The notes: generated by a model from the letters alone, not told the origin. Shown: positions 16,224 to 26,040, numbered from the stretch's first letter. The stretch is 64,000 bases of DNA from JAVBPA01 sp031549925 (GCA_031549925.1 JAVBPA010000001.1:1-64000); one strand, 5' to 3'. Program-made: numbers and translations.

Positions 16224-17052
16224 TTAATTTTATTATCGGACCGCGTGTATGTGTTTTTCCGGACCATATAATTTTACGGGGGCAAACATCAACACATTTT
16301 CCGCATCCGGTACATTCGTTATATTTAATCGAAGCAACAAAATCATTTACTTTTATCGCATTTGAAGGACAGCTTTTTTCGCAAAGCTTACAGGAAATAC
16401 ATCCTACATCACACGATTCTTTTGTTTGTACAGCTTTTTGGTTTGATTTACATCCGACCCAATATGATGCTTTATATGGTATTAATTTTATTAAATATTT
16501 CGGACATTTTTTAACACATGCTCCGCAGCCTATACATAAAGCATAATCCACATAAGCAACGCCTTCCTTTACCGATATTGCGTTCTGTTTGCAAGAAGTT
16601 ACACAACTTCCTTTACCTATACATCCGTTGGGGCAAAGCTTGTCTCCTCCGCCCATTTTTACCGCGGAAAGACAATCTGTAGCTCCCGCATATATATATT
16701 TTTTTCTGGAATATTCATTTGTTCCGCTGCACATGACTTGAGCGCGGTATTTTTCCACATCAATTTTATCGGAGTTTTTCCCCATAATTAAAGCGATTTC
16801 CGCTGCCGTTTCTTTTCCCCCGACAGTACACTTATTTATTTGCGCTTCACCTTTTACAACTGCTTCGGAATAAGAGCCGCACCCTGTATACCCGCATCCG
16901 CCGCAATTTGATCCGGGCAGAGCTTCACGGACTTTTTTTGTACGTTCGTCTTCTTCCGGAACTTTAAATATATAAGAGGCTGCCGCCAAAATTACGCCGA
17001 ATACTCCTCCAATTATAATGAACCATAGAAATGCCCAAAAAATATTATCCAT
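16201..17052 (-). CDS. rnfB: Rnf complex subunit B, iron-sulfur protein
   Basis: 283 residues. An N-terminal membrane helix (5-28) is followed by the CGGCGYTGC cluster motif and then several ferredoxin-type motifs (CIGCGACVKKCP, CISCKLCEKSCP, CTGCGKCVDVCP, and CPNGCIGKGSC with a later C). RnfB passes electrons from ferredoxin into the membrane Rnf complex, which drives Na+ or H+ export while reducing NAD+. It is the last rnf gene in the usual clostridial order C-D-G-E-A-B and overlaps the PPTase gene. Confidence 0.95.
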   Translation of the reverse strand: MDNIFWAFLWFIIIGGVFGVILAAASYIFKVPEEDERTKKVREALPGSNCGGCGYTGCGSYSEAVVKGEAQINKCTVGGKETAAEIALIMGKNSDKIDVEKYRAQVMCSGTNEYSRKKYIYAGATDCLSAVKMGGGDKLCPNGCIGKGSCVTSCKQNAISVKEGVAYVDYALCIGCGACVKKCPKYLIKLIPYKASYWVGCKSNQKAVQTKESCDVGCISCKLCEKSCPSNAIKVNDFVASIKYNECTGCGKCVDVCPRKIIWSGKTHTRGPIIKLNGKETDI

Positions 17053-17055
17053 GTA

Positions 17056-17643
17056 TTATATATTCACTCCTGAAAAACCGGAAAATGCCATGGCAATAAG
17101 TCCTGCCGTGACAAGAGCAATGGGAATACCTTTAAAACATTTAGGAGGTTCAGCCAATTCCACTCTTACTCGTATTCCCGCAAATATTAAAATTGCCATT
17201 GTAAAACCTACAGCTGAAGCAAAACCAAATATAACCGAATATAAAAAATTATATCCGTTTTGAATATTTAAAAGAGCCGCTCCTAAAATAGCGCAATTCG
17301 TAGTAATAAGCGGCAGGTATATGCCAAGTGCATTGTACAATGCCGGAACAGCTTTTTTCAAAAACATTTCGATAAATTGTACAACAGATGCGATTATTAG
17401 TATGAACGCTATTGTTTTTAAATATTCTATTTCAAATTTTACAAGTATATAAGTATAAACTAAATAAGTTAATGTACTGGAAATTGTCATAACAAAAATA
17501 ACTGCGCAACCCATTCCCAGCGCTGTTTCGGGTTTTGACGATACCCCGAGGAAAGGACAAATACCTAAAAAACGTGAAAATATAAAATTTTCTATTAAAA
17601 CAGCCGACAACATTAAAATTAATATATTACTTGCATCAGCCAT
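17056..17643 (-). CDS. rnfA: Rnf complex subunit A, membrane protein
   Basis: 195 residues with six membrane helices. The N-terminal IENFIFSRFLGICPFLGVS carries the conserved Cys of the RnfA/NqrE membrane iron-sulfur site, and a second (NCAILGAAL) is in the expected place mid-protein. Gaps to rnfE and rnfB are one and three bases, so the genes are co-translated. Confidence 0.95.
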   Translation of the reverse strand: MADASNILILMLSAVLIENFIFSRFLGICPFLGVSSKPETALGMGCAVIFVMTISSTLTYLVYTYILVKFEIEYLKTIAFILIIASVVQFIEMFLKKAVPALYNALGIYLPLITTNCAILGAALLNIQNGYNFLYSVIFGFASAVGFTMAILIFAGIRVRVELAEPPKCFKGIPIALVTAGLIAMAFSGFSGVNI

Positions 17644-17644
17644 A

Positions 17645-18574
17645 TCAGTTTTCCCCTGTTTCTTCCGCTTCGGATTTTATTTCTCCGGTAATTTCAAAAG
17701 TGTTTTTTGATTCGGTTTCGATCTTTTCCGAAATATTAATATCAGTTTTAATTTCTTCCGTATTTTCTGAAACAATAACCTGATCATTATTATTGGGAAT
17801 TAAACTTGAGTTTAATATTAAACTTGAGTTCAATATAATTTCTTTTAATTTATTATGTTCAGCCCGGCTTTTTGATTTCTCCATGGATAATTTTAATTGC
17901 TGTACAATAGCAACTAAAAATCCAAGCATAATAAAAGCTCCGGGAGGCATTATGAATATGAGGGCTCCGCGAAAATTTTCACCGAAAATCGGATAACCCG
18001 CAATTGTTCCCGTACCGATAATTTCACGCATTGAAGCTAAAATTAATAAAGCGGCAGAAAAACCTATCCCCATTGATAAACCGTCTACAACGGACGGCAA
18101 CGGAGAATTTTTTGAAGCAAAGGCTTCAGCGCGTGCCAGTATGATACAGTTTACAACTATTAAAGGGATGAAAACCCCGAGGGATTTATCAAGCTCCGGG
18201 AAAAAAGCTTTGATTAACATTTCAATGGCAGAAACAAAACCTGATATTATGACGATATAGGAAGCAATTCTTATTTCCTTCGGAATAAATTTTCGAAGCA
18301 GAGATATAAACAAATTTGAAAAAATCAAAACTGAAGTTGCCGCTATACCCATACCCAAAGCATTTGTTACCGATGTTGTTGTTGCTAGAGTAGGGCATGT
18401 TCCAAGAACTTGAACAAGAATAGGATTATTATCCAAAACACCGTTTTTTAATTGGTTTAAAGCGGTATATATGCTGTATTTTTTTTTGACTGTTTTAGGT
18501 TTTTGTTCTATAGTATTTTCATTTTTTGAATTATTCTGCTTTTCCTGCTCCGTTTGATTCATAGTTTGATCCAT
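17645..18574 (-). CDS. rnfE: Rnf complex subunit E with extended charged tails
   Basis: 309 residues from ATG 18574, chosen for the GGAGGGAGCGAGGAAA before it; an in-frame ATG seven codons upstream is less well placed. The core has six membrane helices with GTCPTLATTTSVTNALGMG and NCIILARAEAFA, matching RnfE/NqrD. Unusual are a Lys/Glu/Asn-rich N-terminal extension of about 35 residues and a Glu-rich C-terminal tail of about 80 residues; the tail contains a 21-base tandem duplication (near 17799-17840) giving ILNSSLILNSSLIPN. The gene overlaps rnfG by 44 bases. Confidence 0.93.
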   Translation of the reverse strand: MDQTMNQTEQEKQNNSKNENTIEQKPKTVKKKYSIYTALNQLKNGVLDNNPILVQVLGTCPTLATTTSVTNALGMGIAATSVLIFSNLFISLLRKFIPKEIRIASYIVIISGFVSAIEMLIKAFFPELDKSLGVFIPLIVVNCIILARAEAFASKNSPLPSVVDGLSMGIGFSAALLILASMREIIGTGTIAGYPIFGENFRGALIFIMPPGAFIMLGFLVAIVQQLKLSMEKSKSRAEHNKLKEIILNSSLILNSSLIPNNNDQVIVSENTEEIKTDINISEKIETESKNTFEITGEIKSEAEETGEN

Positions 18575-19172
18575 TTTCCTCGCTCCCTCCTTCATTTGTT
18601 ATTTGTACTTCCGTTTCAAAACTTTTCGTAAATATCGGAAGAGTGAGGGCAGCTTCGACGCCGTTATATACAGCTCTCGAGCTTATTGTCGCTCCTGCAA
18701 CGGCATCAATATCTATTTTAAATTTTATGTTTGATTTTTCACCGACATATTGAGCTAAATAATCCGTATCAGAAATTTTTGAGCCAAGACCCGGAGTTTC
18801 TGCTTGTGAGATAATCTTTATTCCCAAACATTCCCCCGAAACCGTAGTACCCACTATAATATCTATATTTTCTTTAAAACCTGAAACAGTTACAAAAATA
18901 CAATAACCAGAAACACCGCCGTTTGAATCCATTACATTCCAAACTTCCGTGACAGGCAGTTTTAATCCGTCAATATCCAAGGTGGTAAAAGTTTCGGATG
19001 AAGGAAATAATTCAATAATTGCGCTTTTTCTTTCATTGTAAGTGTTTTCAGCAATTATATCTTTGGTAAAATAATTTATTGTCGCAAGTAAAAGAGCGGT
19101 GACGGAAGAAATTACGAGCAGAATTGCTGCGATTTTTAAAAGAGATTTAGTATTATTTTTTTGCATCGACAT
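18531..19172 (-). CDS. rnfG: Rnf complex subunit G, FMN-binding
   Basis: 213 residues from ATG 19172, preceded by GGAGGCAGGA; the frame is open upstream but without a ribosome site. An N-terminal membrane anchor (about 10-34) is followed by an FMN_bind domain. AVAGATISSRAV holds the Thr that receives covalent FMN in this family. The Gly/Ser/Asn-rich end after 195 is not conserved. It overlaps rnfD by 20 bases. Confidence 0.94.
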   Translation of the reverse strand: MSMQKNNTKSLLKIAAILLVISSVTALLLATINYFTKDIIAENTYNERKSAIIELFPSSETFTTLDIDGLKLPVTEVWNVMDSNGGVSGYCIFVTVSGFKENIDIIVGTTVSGECLGIKIISQAETPGLGSKISDTDYLAQYVGEKSNIKFKIDIDAVAGATISSRAVYNGVEAALTLPIFTKSFETEVQITNEGGSEENGSNYESNGAGKAE

Positions 19173-20262
19173 TCCTGCCTCCGAATCTTTGAGGTTTTGT
19201 AAAACGATCAATATACCAAACCAATAAATTCATTATCATAATACCGAAAGAAACGCCCTCCGAATAACCTCCGAAATACCGTATAAAAATCGTTATAAGC
19301 CCGCAACCGACACCATAAATTATTTTACCCCGATTAGTAATTGGTGAAGTAGTATAATCAGTAGCCATGAAAAAAGCTCCTATGATTAACCCTCCGCTGA
19401 GTAATTCATATATCATAAAATCAATCGCTATAGGATATTGCGGAAATAAAAAAGTAACCAAAGCGACCGTTCCGATAAACGAAACAGGGATATGCCAGGA
19501 TATAACATGCGTTACAATTAAAAATATTCCGCCCAAGATAAGTAATAATTTTGGAATTTCACCGATAACTCCCGCATGGTTTCCCAGTAATAAATCCATT
19601 ATTTTTATATCAGGCAAAGTTCCGTTTTTTAAAGCTGTAAGAGGGGTTGCAGTTGCAACAGCGTCAATGCTTATTTCCGGCCATGGAAATTTTATTGTTT
19701 CCGCCGGAATATTGGCAATATCGGAAGTCCATGAAGAAAAAATAAATATACGAGCCGCAATAGCAGGATTTACAATATTTTTTCCGATACCTCCGAATAA
19801 TTGTTTAACTATTACAATGGCAAAAAAAGCGCCGGCAACAGGTATCCACAAGGAAGCAGTGACAGGTAAATTCATTGCGATTAGGATACCGGTAACAACC
19901 GCAGACAAATCTTTTATCATAACAGGGCGTTTTAATAATAATTGATACCAAAGTTCAAATAATACACATGAAAAAACTGAAATTATAATTAAAGCAAGCG
20001 CTCTGTTCCCGAAAAAGCATACTGACCATATAAGCGCGGGTGTAAGGGCTATTATAACTTGAAACATAATAACCGCCGTAGTATTTTCCGAACGTATATG
20101 AGGGGAAGGGGAGACTGTCAGTATTAAATTTTCTGTAAATCCTGATTTTTTATCTGCGGAAGAATTGCTATCATCACGGGAATCTTCATTAAAAAATAAT
20201 TTATTTTTTTCGGTTCCGTTTCGGCCGAAGAAAGATTTAAGTTTATCAATTATGTTTATCAT
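19153..20262 (-). CDS. rnfD: Rnf complex subunit D, membrane flavoprotein
   Basis: 369 residues. The membrane core begins near residue 60 (SPSPHIRSENTTAVIMFQVI) and has nine or ten helices. DAVATATPLTAL near 200-210 carries the Thr that binds FMN covalently in RnfD/NqrB. A Ser/Asp/Lys-rich extension of roughly 45 residues precedes the core. ATG 20262 lies two bases after the rnfC stop. Confidence 0.94.
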   Translation of the reverse strand: MINIIDKLKSFFGRNGTEKNKLFFNEDSRDDSNSSADKKSGFTENLILTVSPSPHIRSENTTAVIMFQVIIALTPALIWSVCFFGNRALALIIISVFSCVLFELWYQLLLKRPVMIKDLSAVVTGILIAMNLPVTASLWIPVAGAFFAIVIVKQLFGGIGKNIVNPAIAARIFIFSSWTSDIANIPAETIKFPWPEISIDAVATATPLTALKNGTLPDIKIMDLLLGNHAGVIGEIPKLLLILGGIFLIVTHVISWHIPVSFIGTVALVTFLFPQYPIAIDFMIYELLSGGLIIGAFFMATDYTTSPITNRGKIIYGVGCGLITIFIRYFGGYSEGVSFGIMIMNLLVWYIDRFTKPQRFGGRNVDAKK

Positions 20263-20264
20263 TA

Positions 20265-21956
20265 TTAATTACCCGCATCTTCTCCTTTCTCGGTTGCCGT
20301 TTCGGAATTTGATTTATTTTCATCTTTTGATATATTTTCCGATTGAATAGACTGCGAAAGCTGAATATTTTCATCTTTCACTTCATCTGCTGGTTTTGAT
20401 ATCTGTTCTGTTTCCGAAGTATTATTTTTTTGCTTTTCCGTTTGGTTTTCCTTGTTTTCTTCTGTAATTGAAATATCATTGGAGTTTGATTTTTTTAATC
20501 CGTTTAATATATTCAAAAAAATATTGCTTTTTGATCCATTTTTCATATCGGGTTCTGAACTTTTTTTAGATTCATTATTTTTAACAGACAAATCGGATTT
20601 TTTTGAAGACTGGGTTTTATTACCCGCCGCATTTTCATTTTTTACTATTTCATTTACTGCTGTTTTAGCAGCGCGTATCTGTTGTACTATAGGTACATTT
20701 CCGGGACATTCATAAACGCAGCAACCGCACTCGACACAGCTTAATATATCAAACTCACGGCATTTTTCATAATTACCGGAAGCTGCAAAAGAAGCTAAAT
20801 ACATAGGCATTAAGAACATCGGGCAGCGTTCGGCGCATCTTCCGCATCTTATGCATGCATATGGCTTATTGTACATTTTAACGCTGTTTGAAGAGAGAGC
20901 TATGATAGCCGAAGTATTTTTTAATATTGGAGTGTCAAGATCCCATATAGCACTTCCCATCATCGGGCCGCCTGAAATTATTTTATACGGCTTTTTTTTA
21001 AATCCTCCGCAAAATTCTATGACATTGCGGTAAGTTGAACCTAATGTAACAAGAACATTTTTAGGCTGTCTTATACAGTCTCCGTCAACCGTTATAATTT
21101 TATCAACCAAAGGTTTGCCTTTAATAAAAGCTGTAAATATTGAAGCGCAGGTTTCCGCGTTAAAAATAACACATCCGAAATCCGCGGGGAGTTTTCCTGC
21201 CGGCATTTCTTGTCCGGTTATGGAATATATAAGCTGCCTTTCGTCTCCCTGAGGATATTTAGTACGCATTACTTTTATTTTGATTAATTCGCTTCCGGCT
21301 GTCATTTCTTCAAATTTGTTAACAGCATCCATTTTATTATCTTCGACAGCAATCATACCTTGTCTTAAATTAAGCGCTTTTAATAATATTTTTAGTCCGT
21401 TAATTATAAAATCGGGATGTTCGAGCATAAGCCGATGATTTGATGTTATATAAGGTTCACATTCCGCGCAATTTATAATAAGTGTATTTACTTTTCCGAC
21501 AGCAGATGATATCTTTGCGTAAGTCGGAAAAGCAGCGCCTCCTAATCCAACAATTCCCGCATTTTTAACTATTTCTATTATTTCTTCCGCGGTAGTTTCT
21601 TTTAAGCTTTTTAAAAACGGAGTTATTTTATCGTATATCCGGTTTTCGCCGTCGTTTTCAATTATAACATGTTTAACTTTGAATCCGCTCATATTATAAC
21701 GGTCTTCTATTTTTGTAACTTTTCCCGAAACGCCTGAGTGTATAGGACATCCAAGTCCGTTTTTCGGTTCACCGACTGCCTGCCAAGCGTCAATTTTATC
21801 TCCCGGTTTAACTATCGGTTCACATGCGGCACCAATATGCTGCTGCATTGATAAATATAAATGAGAAGGGTCCGGCATTTTTTGAATTTGAAACTTACGT
21901 GTGTTTTTGTTTTCTTCAATGTGAACACCACCTCTGAACGAAAGAGACCGAGCCAA
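20265..21956 (-). CDS. rnfC: Rnf complex subunit C, NADH/FMN and Fe-S protein
   Basis: 563 residues from TTG 21956 (MARSLSFRGGVH), set by GAGGTG six bases upstream; the GTG three codons earlier lies inside that site. The flavin/NADH loop GLGGAAFPTYAK is near 145, and two ferredoxin motifs are CIRCGRCAERCP near 370 and CVECGCCVYECP near 410. It oxidises or reduces NAD(H) on the cytosolic face of the Rnf complex. The last ~125 residues are a low-complexity Lys/Glu/Ser/Asn tail, longer than the usual C-terminus. First gene of the operon. Confidence 0.94.
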   Translation of the reverse strand: MARSLSFRGGVHIEENKNTRKFQIQKMPDPSHLYLSMQQHIGAACEPIVKPGDKIDAWQAVGEPKNGLGCPIHSGVSGKVTKIEDRYNMSGFKVKHVIIENDGENRIYDKITPFLKSLKETTAEEIIEIVKNAGIVGLGGAAFPTYAKISSAVGKVNTLIINCAECEPYITSNHRLMLEHPDFIINGLKILLKALNLRQGMIAVEDNKMDAVNKFEEMTAGSELIKIKVMRTKYPQGDERQLIYSITGQEMPAGKLPADFGCVIFNAETCASIFTAFIKGKPLVDKIITVDGDCIRQPKNVLVTLGSTYRNVIEFCGGFKKKPYKIISGGPMMGSAIWDLDTPILKNTSAIIALSSNSVKMYNKPYACIRCGRCAERCPMFLMPMYLASFAASGNYEKCREFDILSCVECGCCVYECPGNVPIVQQIRAAKTAVNEIVKNENAAGNKTQSSKKSDLSVKNNESKKSSEPDMKNGSKSNIFLNILNGLKKSNSNDISITEENKENQTEKQKNNTSETEQISKPADEVKDENIQLSQSIQSENISKDENKSNSETATEKGEDAGN

Positions 21957-22028
21957 TAAAATCACCTCAAAAATATGATTAAAATTAATTATTTAATAAA
22001 TACATTTATTTTATGCGATACCCAGTTT

Positions 22029-22057
22029 ATTATATAATAATATAATTTAAAAAACAA
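22029..22057 (-). promoter_or_regulatory. Candidate rnf operon promoter
   Basis: Reading the minus strand: TTGTTT (22057-22052), a 17-base spacer and TATAAT (22034-22029), ~73 bases before rnfC. Confidence 0.5.
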
Positions 22058-22106
22058 GAACTTTTTATGTAAGATTAAAATTATATTTCCAAATTAAATA
22101 TTCATA

Positions 22107-22135
22107 TTGATTTATTAATTGTTATATGATATAAT
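22107..22135 (+). promoter_or_regulatory. Promoter of the Wzz/BY-kinase gene
   Basis: TTGATT at 22107-22112, a 17-base spacer and TATAAT at 22130-22135, leaving a leader of about 115 bases before the ATG. Confidence 0.55.
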
Positions 22136-22255
22136 GCCGTAGAGTGTGATTCTATGCTGAATTATGTTATATATTAAATTTTTACAAAAACATATGTGGT
22201 TTTGTTGTTATAATTATTACATAATTGATAAATAAAATTTGGAGGACTGACGTCT

Positions 22256-23935
22256 ATGCCTCAGGACGAGAACAACGAAGGTAGAAATAATAAAATATTA
22301 CATTTAAAAAATATTACTTTAACAGAAATACTGAGAAGTTTATGGAGATATAAATTATTGGTAATACCTGCTGTTATAATAGGTGCGGTAATGGGTTATA
22401 TTTCTGCTGCGACATATTATAATAACGTTAAAGACATCGAAAGATATTCTGTGACTACATCCCTACTTGTTGAATCAAAACGCGGAGATACAAGCGAATA
22501 TATTTCCGGCGGAGAAAATGTTAGTGTTAGCGATTTTAGTATAGCTAAATCTATTATTACTCAAGTTAAATTTATGATGAAAACAGATAGGATGTTAAAT
22601 GATTTAATAGAAAAAACGGGTGTTAAAACTTCTCCGGGTACTTTGAAAGGCGCTATTGACATTTCTCAATATGAAGATACACAAATATTAATTGTCACTT
22701 TAAGATGGGTGGGTAAATCTGAGGATGCTCTTAAAATAATAAATGCCATATCTGAAATATTACCCCCTGTATTAATGGAAACTCTAAAAATGGGTTCCGT
22801 TTCCGTTATCGACTCCGCAAACACACCCAGTCGTTTATATTATTCCATGAATTATTCATCCGTTATATACGGAGCCGGATCCGGAATTGTAGTAAGTTTA
22901 ATAATTTGTGTTATTCTCGGATTACTTCGTCCTACAATTTACAACAAAGAAGAAATACAAAGATATTTTTCGCTTGATACTTTGGGTGAAATACCTTATT
23001 ATTCAAATATTGAAAAAAATAAATATTTTCTTATATCAAATGATGAAGCGCCTTTTGAATTGGTTGAAGCTTACCGTATGCTGGGGTCGATATTCAGACA
23101 TGTAATGGAAACAAAAAATTATAAAACAGTATATGTAACATCTTCCATGGCGAATGAAGGGAAAACGGCGGTCACTACAAATTTAGCGGTAACAATGGCA
23201 AACTCTGAAAAGAAAAAAGTATTGCTGATTGATTTTGATACAAGAAAACCGCAGCTCCGTACAGCTTTAAATATTAAAAGAGACAGAGATAACCGTAATT
23301 TAAATGATATTATGGTTAATAAATCTAAATTAAATGATAATAAAAGCGGAGAAGAAAAGGAAGAACGCAACTTAAATAACGTTTTTTACGGAAAAATAAC
23401 GCTTGAAGAAGCGATTATAAGTGTAAATGATTATCTTGATGTAATTTGCTCTGATATCTCCGATGATGTTATAATGACAAAAGAAATGGCCGATCAAATT
23501 AATGCCATAAAAGATAGATACGATTATATTTTCTTTGATACTCCTCCGGTAGGTATAGTTTCCGACGCTCTTGCTTTAAACAGCTGTGTTGACAGTGCTA
23601 TGTTCATTATGAAATACGATTTTGTAACAATTGATTTAATATCATCCGTTATTAATAAAATCCGTCAATCGGGTATTGATGTAATAGGATGCGTTTTAAA
23701 TAATATCAAACAAAACAGAATTGCTCGTTATTACACATCCCGCTATTATAATAAATATGGATATTACTCATATGGATACGGATATAAACAGGGAACCCAC
23801 AGAAGCAGCGGCAGGAGATATGGAGGAAACGATAAAAAATACGGATACGGTTATTTAAAAAATACAAATGTATCCGATGAAAATATAAAAATAAAAGATA
23901 CTGAAACAAGCGTCCAAAATAAAAACACTAAATAA
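22256..23935 (+). CDS. Wzz-type chain-length regulator fused to BY-kinase
   Basis: 559 residues with GGAGG before ATG 22256. A Wzz domain with two membrane helices (about 36-56 and 205-225) is joined to a bacterial tyrosine kinase: Walker A SSMANEGKTAVTTNLA near 300, Walker A' VLLIDFDTRKP, Walker B YIFFDTPPVG. A Tyr/Gly-rich cluster (RYYNKYGYYSYGYGYK and beyond) is the autophosphorylation tail. Such proteins set polysaccharide chain length and export. An Asn/Lys-rich insert of about 40 residues lies after the A' motif. No polysaccharide polymerase or glycosyltransferase genes are adjacent, so it is an isolated copy. Confidence 0.9.
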   Translation: MPQDENNEGRNNKILHLKNITLTEILRSLWRYKLLVIPAVIIGAVMGYISAATYYNNVKDIERYSVTTSLLVESKRGDTSEYISGGENVSVSDFSIAKSIITQVKFMMKTDRMLNDLIEKTGVKTSPGTLKGAIDISQYEDTQILIVTLRWVGKSEDALKIINAISEILPPVLMETLKMGSVSVIDSANTPSRLYYSMNYSSVIYGAGSGIVVSLIICVILGLLRPTIYNKEEIQRYFSLDTLGEIPYYSNIEKNKYFLISNDEAPFELVEAYRMLGSIFRHVMETKNYKTVYVTSSMANEGKTAVTTNLAVTMANSEKKKVLLIDFDTRKPQLRTALNIKRDRDNRNLNDIMVNKSKLNDNKSGEEKEERNLNNVFYGKITLEEAIISVNDYLDVICSDISDDVIMTKEMADQINAIKDRYDYIFFDTPPVGIVSDALALNSCVDSAMFIMKYDFVTIDLISSVINKIRQSGIDVIGCVLNNIKQNRIARYYTSRYYNKYGYYSYGYGYKQGTHRSSGRRYGGNDKKYGYGYLKNTNVSDENIKIKDTETSVQNKNTK

Positions 23936-24021
23936 GTTATAATAATTTGTAAAATGAAAAGATAAAAAACAACCCATTTAAAAACATAGATTACTTGAAT
24001 TGCATTTTACTGTATAATAAA

Positions 24022-24053
24022 AAATCAACTCGTCAAAAGAGTTGATTTTTTTG
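24022..24053. terminator. Bidirectional terminator
   Basis: A ten-base stem (24022-24031 with 24039-24048) and flanking A and T runs lie between the convergent genes at 22256 and 24057. Confidence 0.85.
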
Positions 24054-24056
24054 TCT

Positions 24057-24956
24057 TTATTTTCCATAACGCATCACAAATAAAATAATTGTAATTGCTG
24101 CTGCTGTTATCAGTACCATTGTGACTGATTTAAATGTAATACGGGGAGAATCCGTATCGGTTGATATAAATTCTAAAAATTCATTTTTAGTTACCGTATT
24201 GTTTCCGTTAATTTCTTCATCCGACATATTTTCGATTGGTTTATTTGAAACTGTGGATTCAACAGAAGTTTTATCCGTTAAATTTTCATTATCCGCGGGT
24301 ATTATTTCTGCAACACTTTCAGCTATCGTTACTTCTGCGGTTGTTGAAACAGTATTTTTAACCGAAGGTTTTGCTGTTTCAGGAGGGATTGACGCTACGG
24401 TAGATTTATTTATAACATTATTTTGCAATTGCTGGGTTACAATAGTTGGAGCTTTGGTTTCTCTTTTTTCGGTTTCCTCCGATTGGGATTCAATAATTAT
24501 TTCGCTTTCCGCATTTGATTCTTCTGAAGTTGTTTCCTGTTCAAAAAATAAAGTTTCATTGATTGATTCGGGTTCTAAATAAGGTTCTGTTGATTCATCT
24601 TCAAATATTATAACGTTCGTAACTTCATTATAAAATATTGTTTCTTCAAAATATGAGGAAGTTTCCGATGTTGTTATAATTGTTTTGATTTCTTCCGTTG
24701 TCGTCACAGGTTTTGTTATATCAAAAAATTTGGTAGTTTCAACAACGGTTTCTGTTTTTGGTTTCGTCTGAGCTGCCGTTGTTTGGGATTCCGTTTCCTG
24801 TATTGTTTCCTCTAATTCGAAAGGCCGTAAAATTAATCCTGCGTTTTTTTTAATTACTTCGGAATTTTCTGATTCTGCGGCATTTGAGAAAATTGACAGC
24901 AAAACTATTATAAAAGCAATTACAGCACATGAAACAGATGCTGCTTTTTGTTTCAT
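24057..24956 (-). CDS. Thr/Glu-rich surface protein with C-terminal membrane anchor
   Basis: 299 residues; GAGGTAAACT precedes ATG 24956. A signal peptide (about 1-27, ending SNAAES) leads into ~240 residues of low-complexity Thr, Glu and Ser sequence with repeated ETT and TTE units. A hydrophobic helix (VTMVLITAAAITIILFVMRY) near the end anchors it. It probably spans or coats the cell wall as a stalk. No adhesive domain is seen. It follows the oxidoreductase gene by 22 bases on the same strand. Confidence 0.6.
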   Translation of the reverse strand: MKQKAASVSCAVIAFIIVLLSIFSNAAESENSEVIKKNAGLILRPFELEETIQETESQTTAAQTKPKTETVVETTKFFDITKPVTTTEEIKTIITTSETSSYFEETIFYNEVTNVIIFEDESTEPYLEPESINETLFFEQETTSEESNAESEIIIESQSEETEKRETKAPTIVTQQLQNNVINKSTVASIPPETAKPSVKNTVSTTAEVTIAESVAEIIPADNENLTDKTSVESTVSNKPIENMSDEEINGNNTVTKNEFLEFISTDTDSPRITFKSVTMVLITAAAITIILFVMRYGK

Positions 24957-24978
24957 AGTTTACCTCGGAATATAATGA

Positions 24979-26040
24979 TTATATTTCGTAAATTTTAGGA
25001 TCGTCAAGACGAACCCGTCTTCCTTCCTTTGCGGATAAATAGCAAGCGAGAACCATGCGTAAAGAATCGCGTCCCTCATATACAGAACAAATGGGTCCGC
25101 GTCTGCCGTAGAGGAAGTCAGCGAAAGGTATGTATTGTGATCCTATACGTTCTCCGTGACCGGCAGGACTGGGTATCTGGCTGTCTGTCCAATTTGATTC
25201 GCCTTCCATAAACCATTTAAGCCCAACTTGTCCTTCAGCTCTGGGAAGACGCGTACCGGGTCCGTCGCCGTAATACTGTTGAATTGAGCCTGTTCTTCCG
25301 TAAACTTCGGTTGTTATTTCTGAAGCAGAGCAGGAAAACGGACACGAAATTTCTGCAATCATACCATTGGGATATTTATATAAAGCTATACCGTTATCAT
25401 TCGGTACTTTTGGATTTGCCATTGTTGACATTTCAGCCGAAACACTTTCAGGAACACCAAAAATCCAGTTTAACATATCAATCGGATGCGACGAATCATC
25501 GGCAAATATATCGCGGTTATAATCCGGATTATTATGCCAGGTGTTTTCAAATCCGTTCCAGTTATGTATTGAAAGTCCGTGACGGCGGCGGTACATAAAT
25601 ATATCACCAATAGCTCCGGTTGTTATTAATTCTTTTATTTTTATGTTTTGCGGATCTACACGCATTTGATAACCCATTGTAAAAGGAACATTATATTTTT
25701 CAACAGCCGCGACTATTCTATCAGCATCACATAAACGGAGTGCCATCGGTTTATAACAAATAATTGTTTTGCCTGCTGCGGCAGCTTTTTCTATCAAATC
25801 CGCATGCATTGATGTTTCAGAGGATACGACTACCGCGTCAATATCTGAAGCAAGAAGCTCCTCGACCGTTTCCGCTTTTGCAATACCGCCGAGTTGAGCG
25901 GCGCAGTTGTCAAGACGCGCTTTGTCATGATCCCAACCAATAGTTACTTTTACGCCAAGTTCGGGATGATTAACCCAATTTCCGCCGTAACCCATTACAT
26001 GTCCGTGAGCAAATCCTAAAATACCAACTTTTTTACACAT
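24979..26040 (-). CDS. Gfo/Idh/MocA family oxidoreductase
   Basis: 353 residues from ATG 26040 (GAGGTG upstream; an in-frame ATG four codons earlier is less likely). The N-terminal Rossmann part has VGILGFAHGHVMGYG in place of the usual GxGxxG, and CYKPMALRL where EKP is common. The C-terminal substrate domain includes DDSSHPIDMLNWIFG with the expected His. Members oxidise or epimerise sugars with NAD(P). Substrate unknown; nearby genes do not define it. Confidence 0.85.
   Translation of the reverse strand: MCKKVGILGFAHGHVMGYGGNWVNHPELGVKVTIGWDHDKARLDNCAAQLGGIAKAETVEELLASDIDAVVVSSETSMHADLIEKAAAAGKTIICYKPMALRLCDADRIVAAVEKYNVPFTMGYQMRVDPQNIKIKELITTGAIGDIFMYRRRHGLSIHNWNGFENTWHNNPDYNRDIFADDSSHPIDMLNWIFGVPESVSAEMSTMANPKVPNDNGIALYKYPNGMIAEISCPFSCSASEITTEVYGRTGSIQQYYGDGPGTRLPRAEGQVGLKWFMEGESNWTDSQIPSPAGHGERIGSQYIPFADFLYGRRGPICSVYEGRDSLRMVLACYLSAKEGRRVRLDDPKIYEI

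Noticed and set aside
19367..19945. 192-codon + strand ORF opposite rnfD
   Set aside because: Antisense to a conserved membrane protein.
24121..24582. 153-codon + strand ORF in the surface protein gene
   Set aside because: Antisense shadow of low-complexity sequence.
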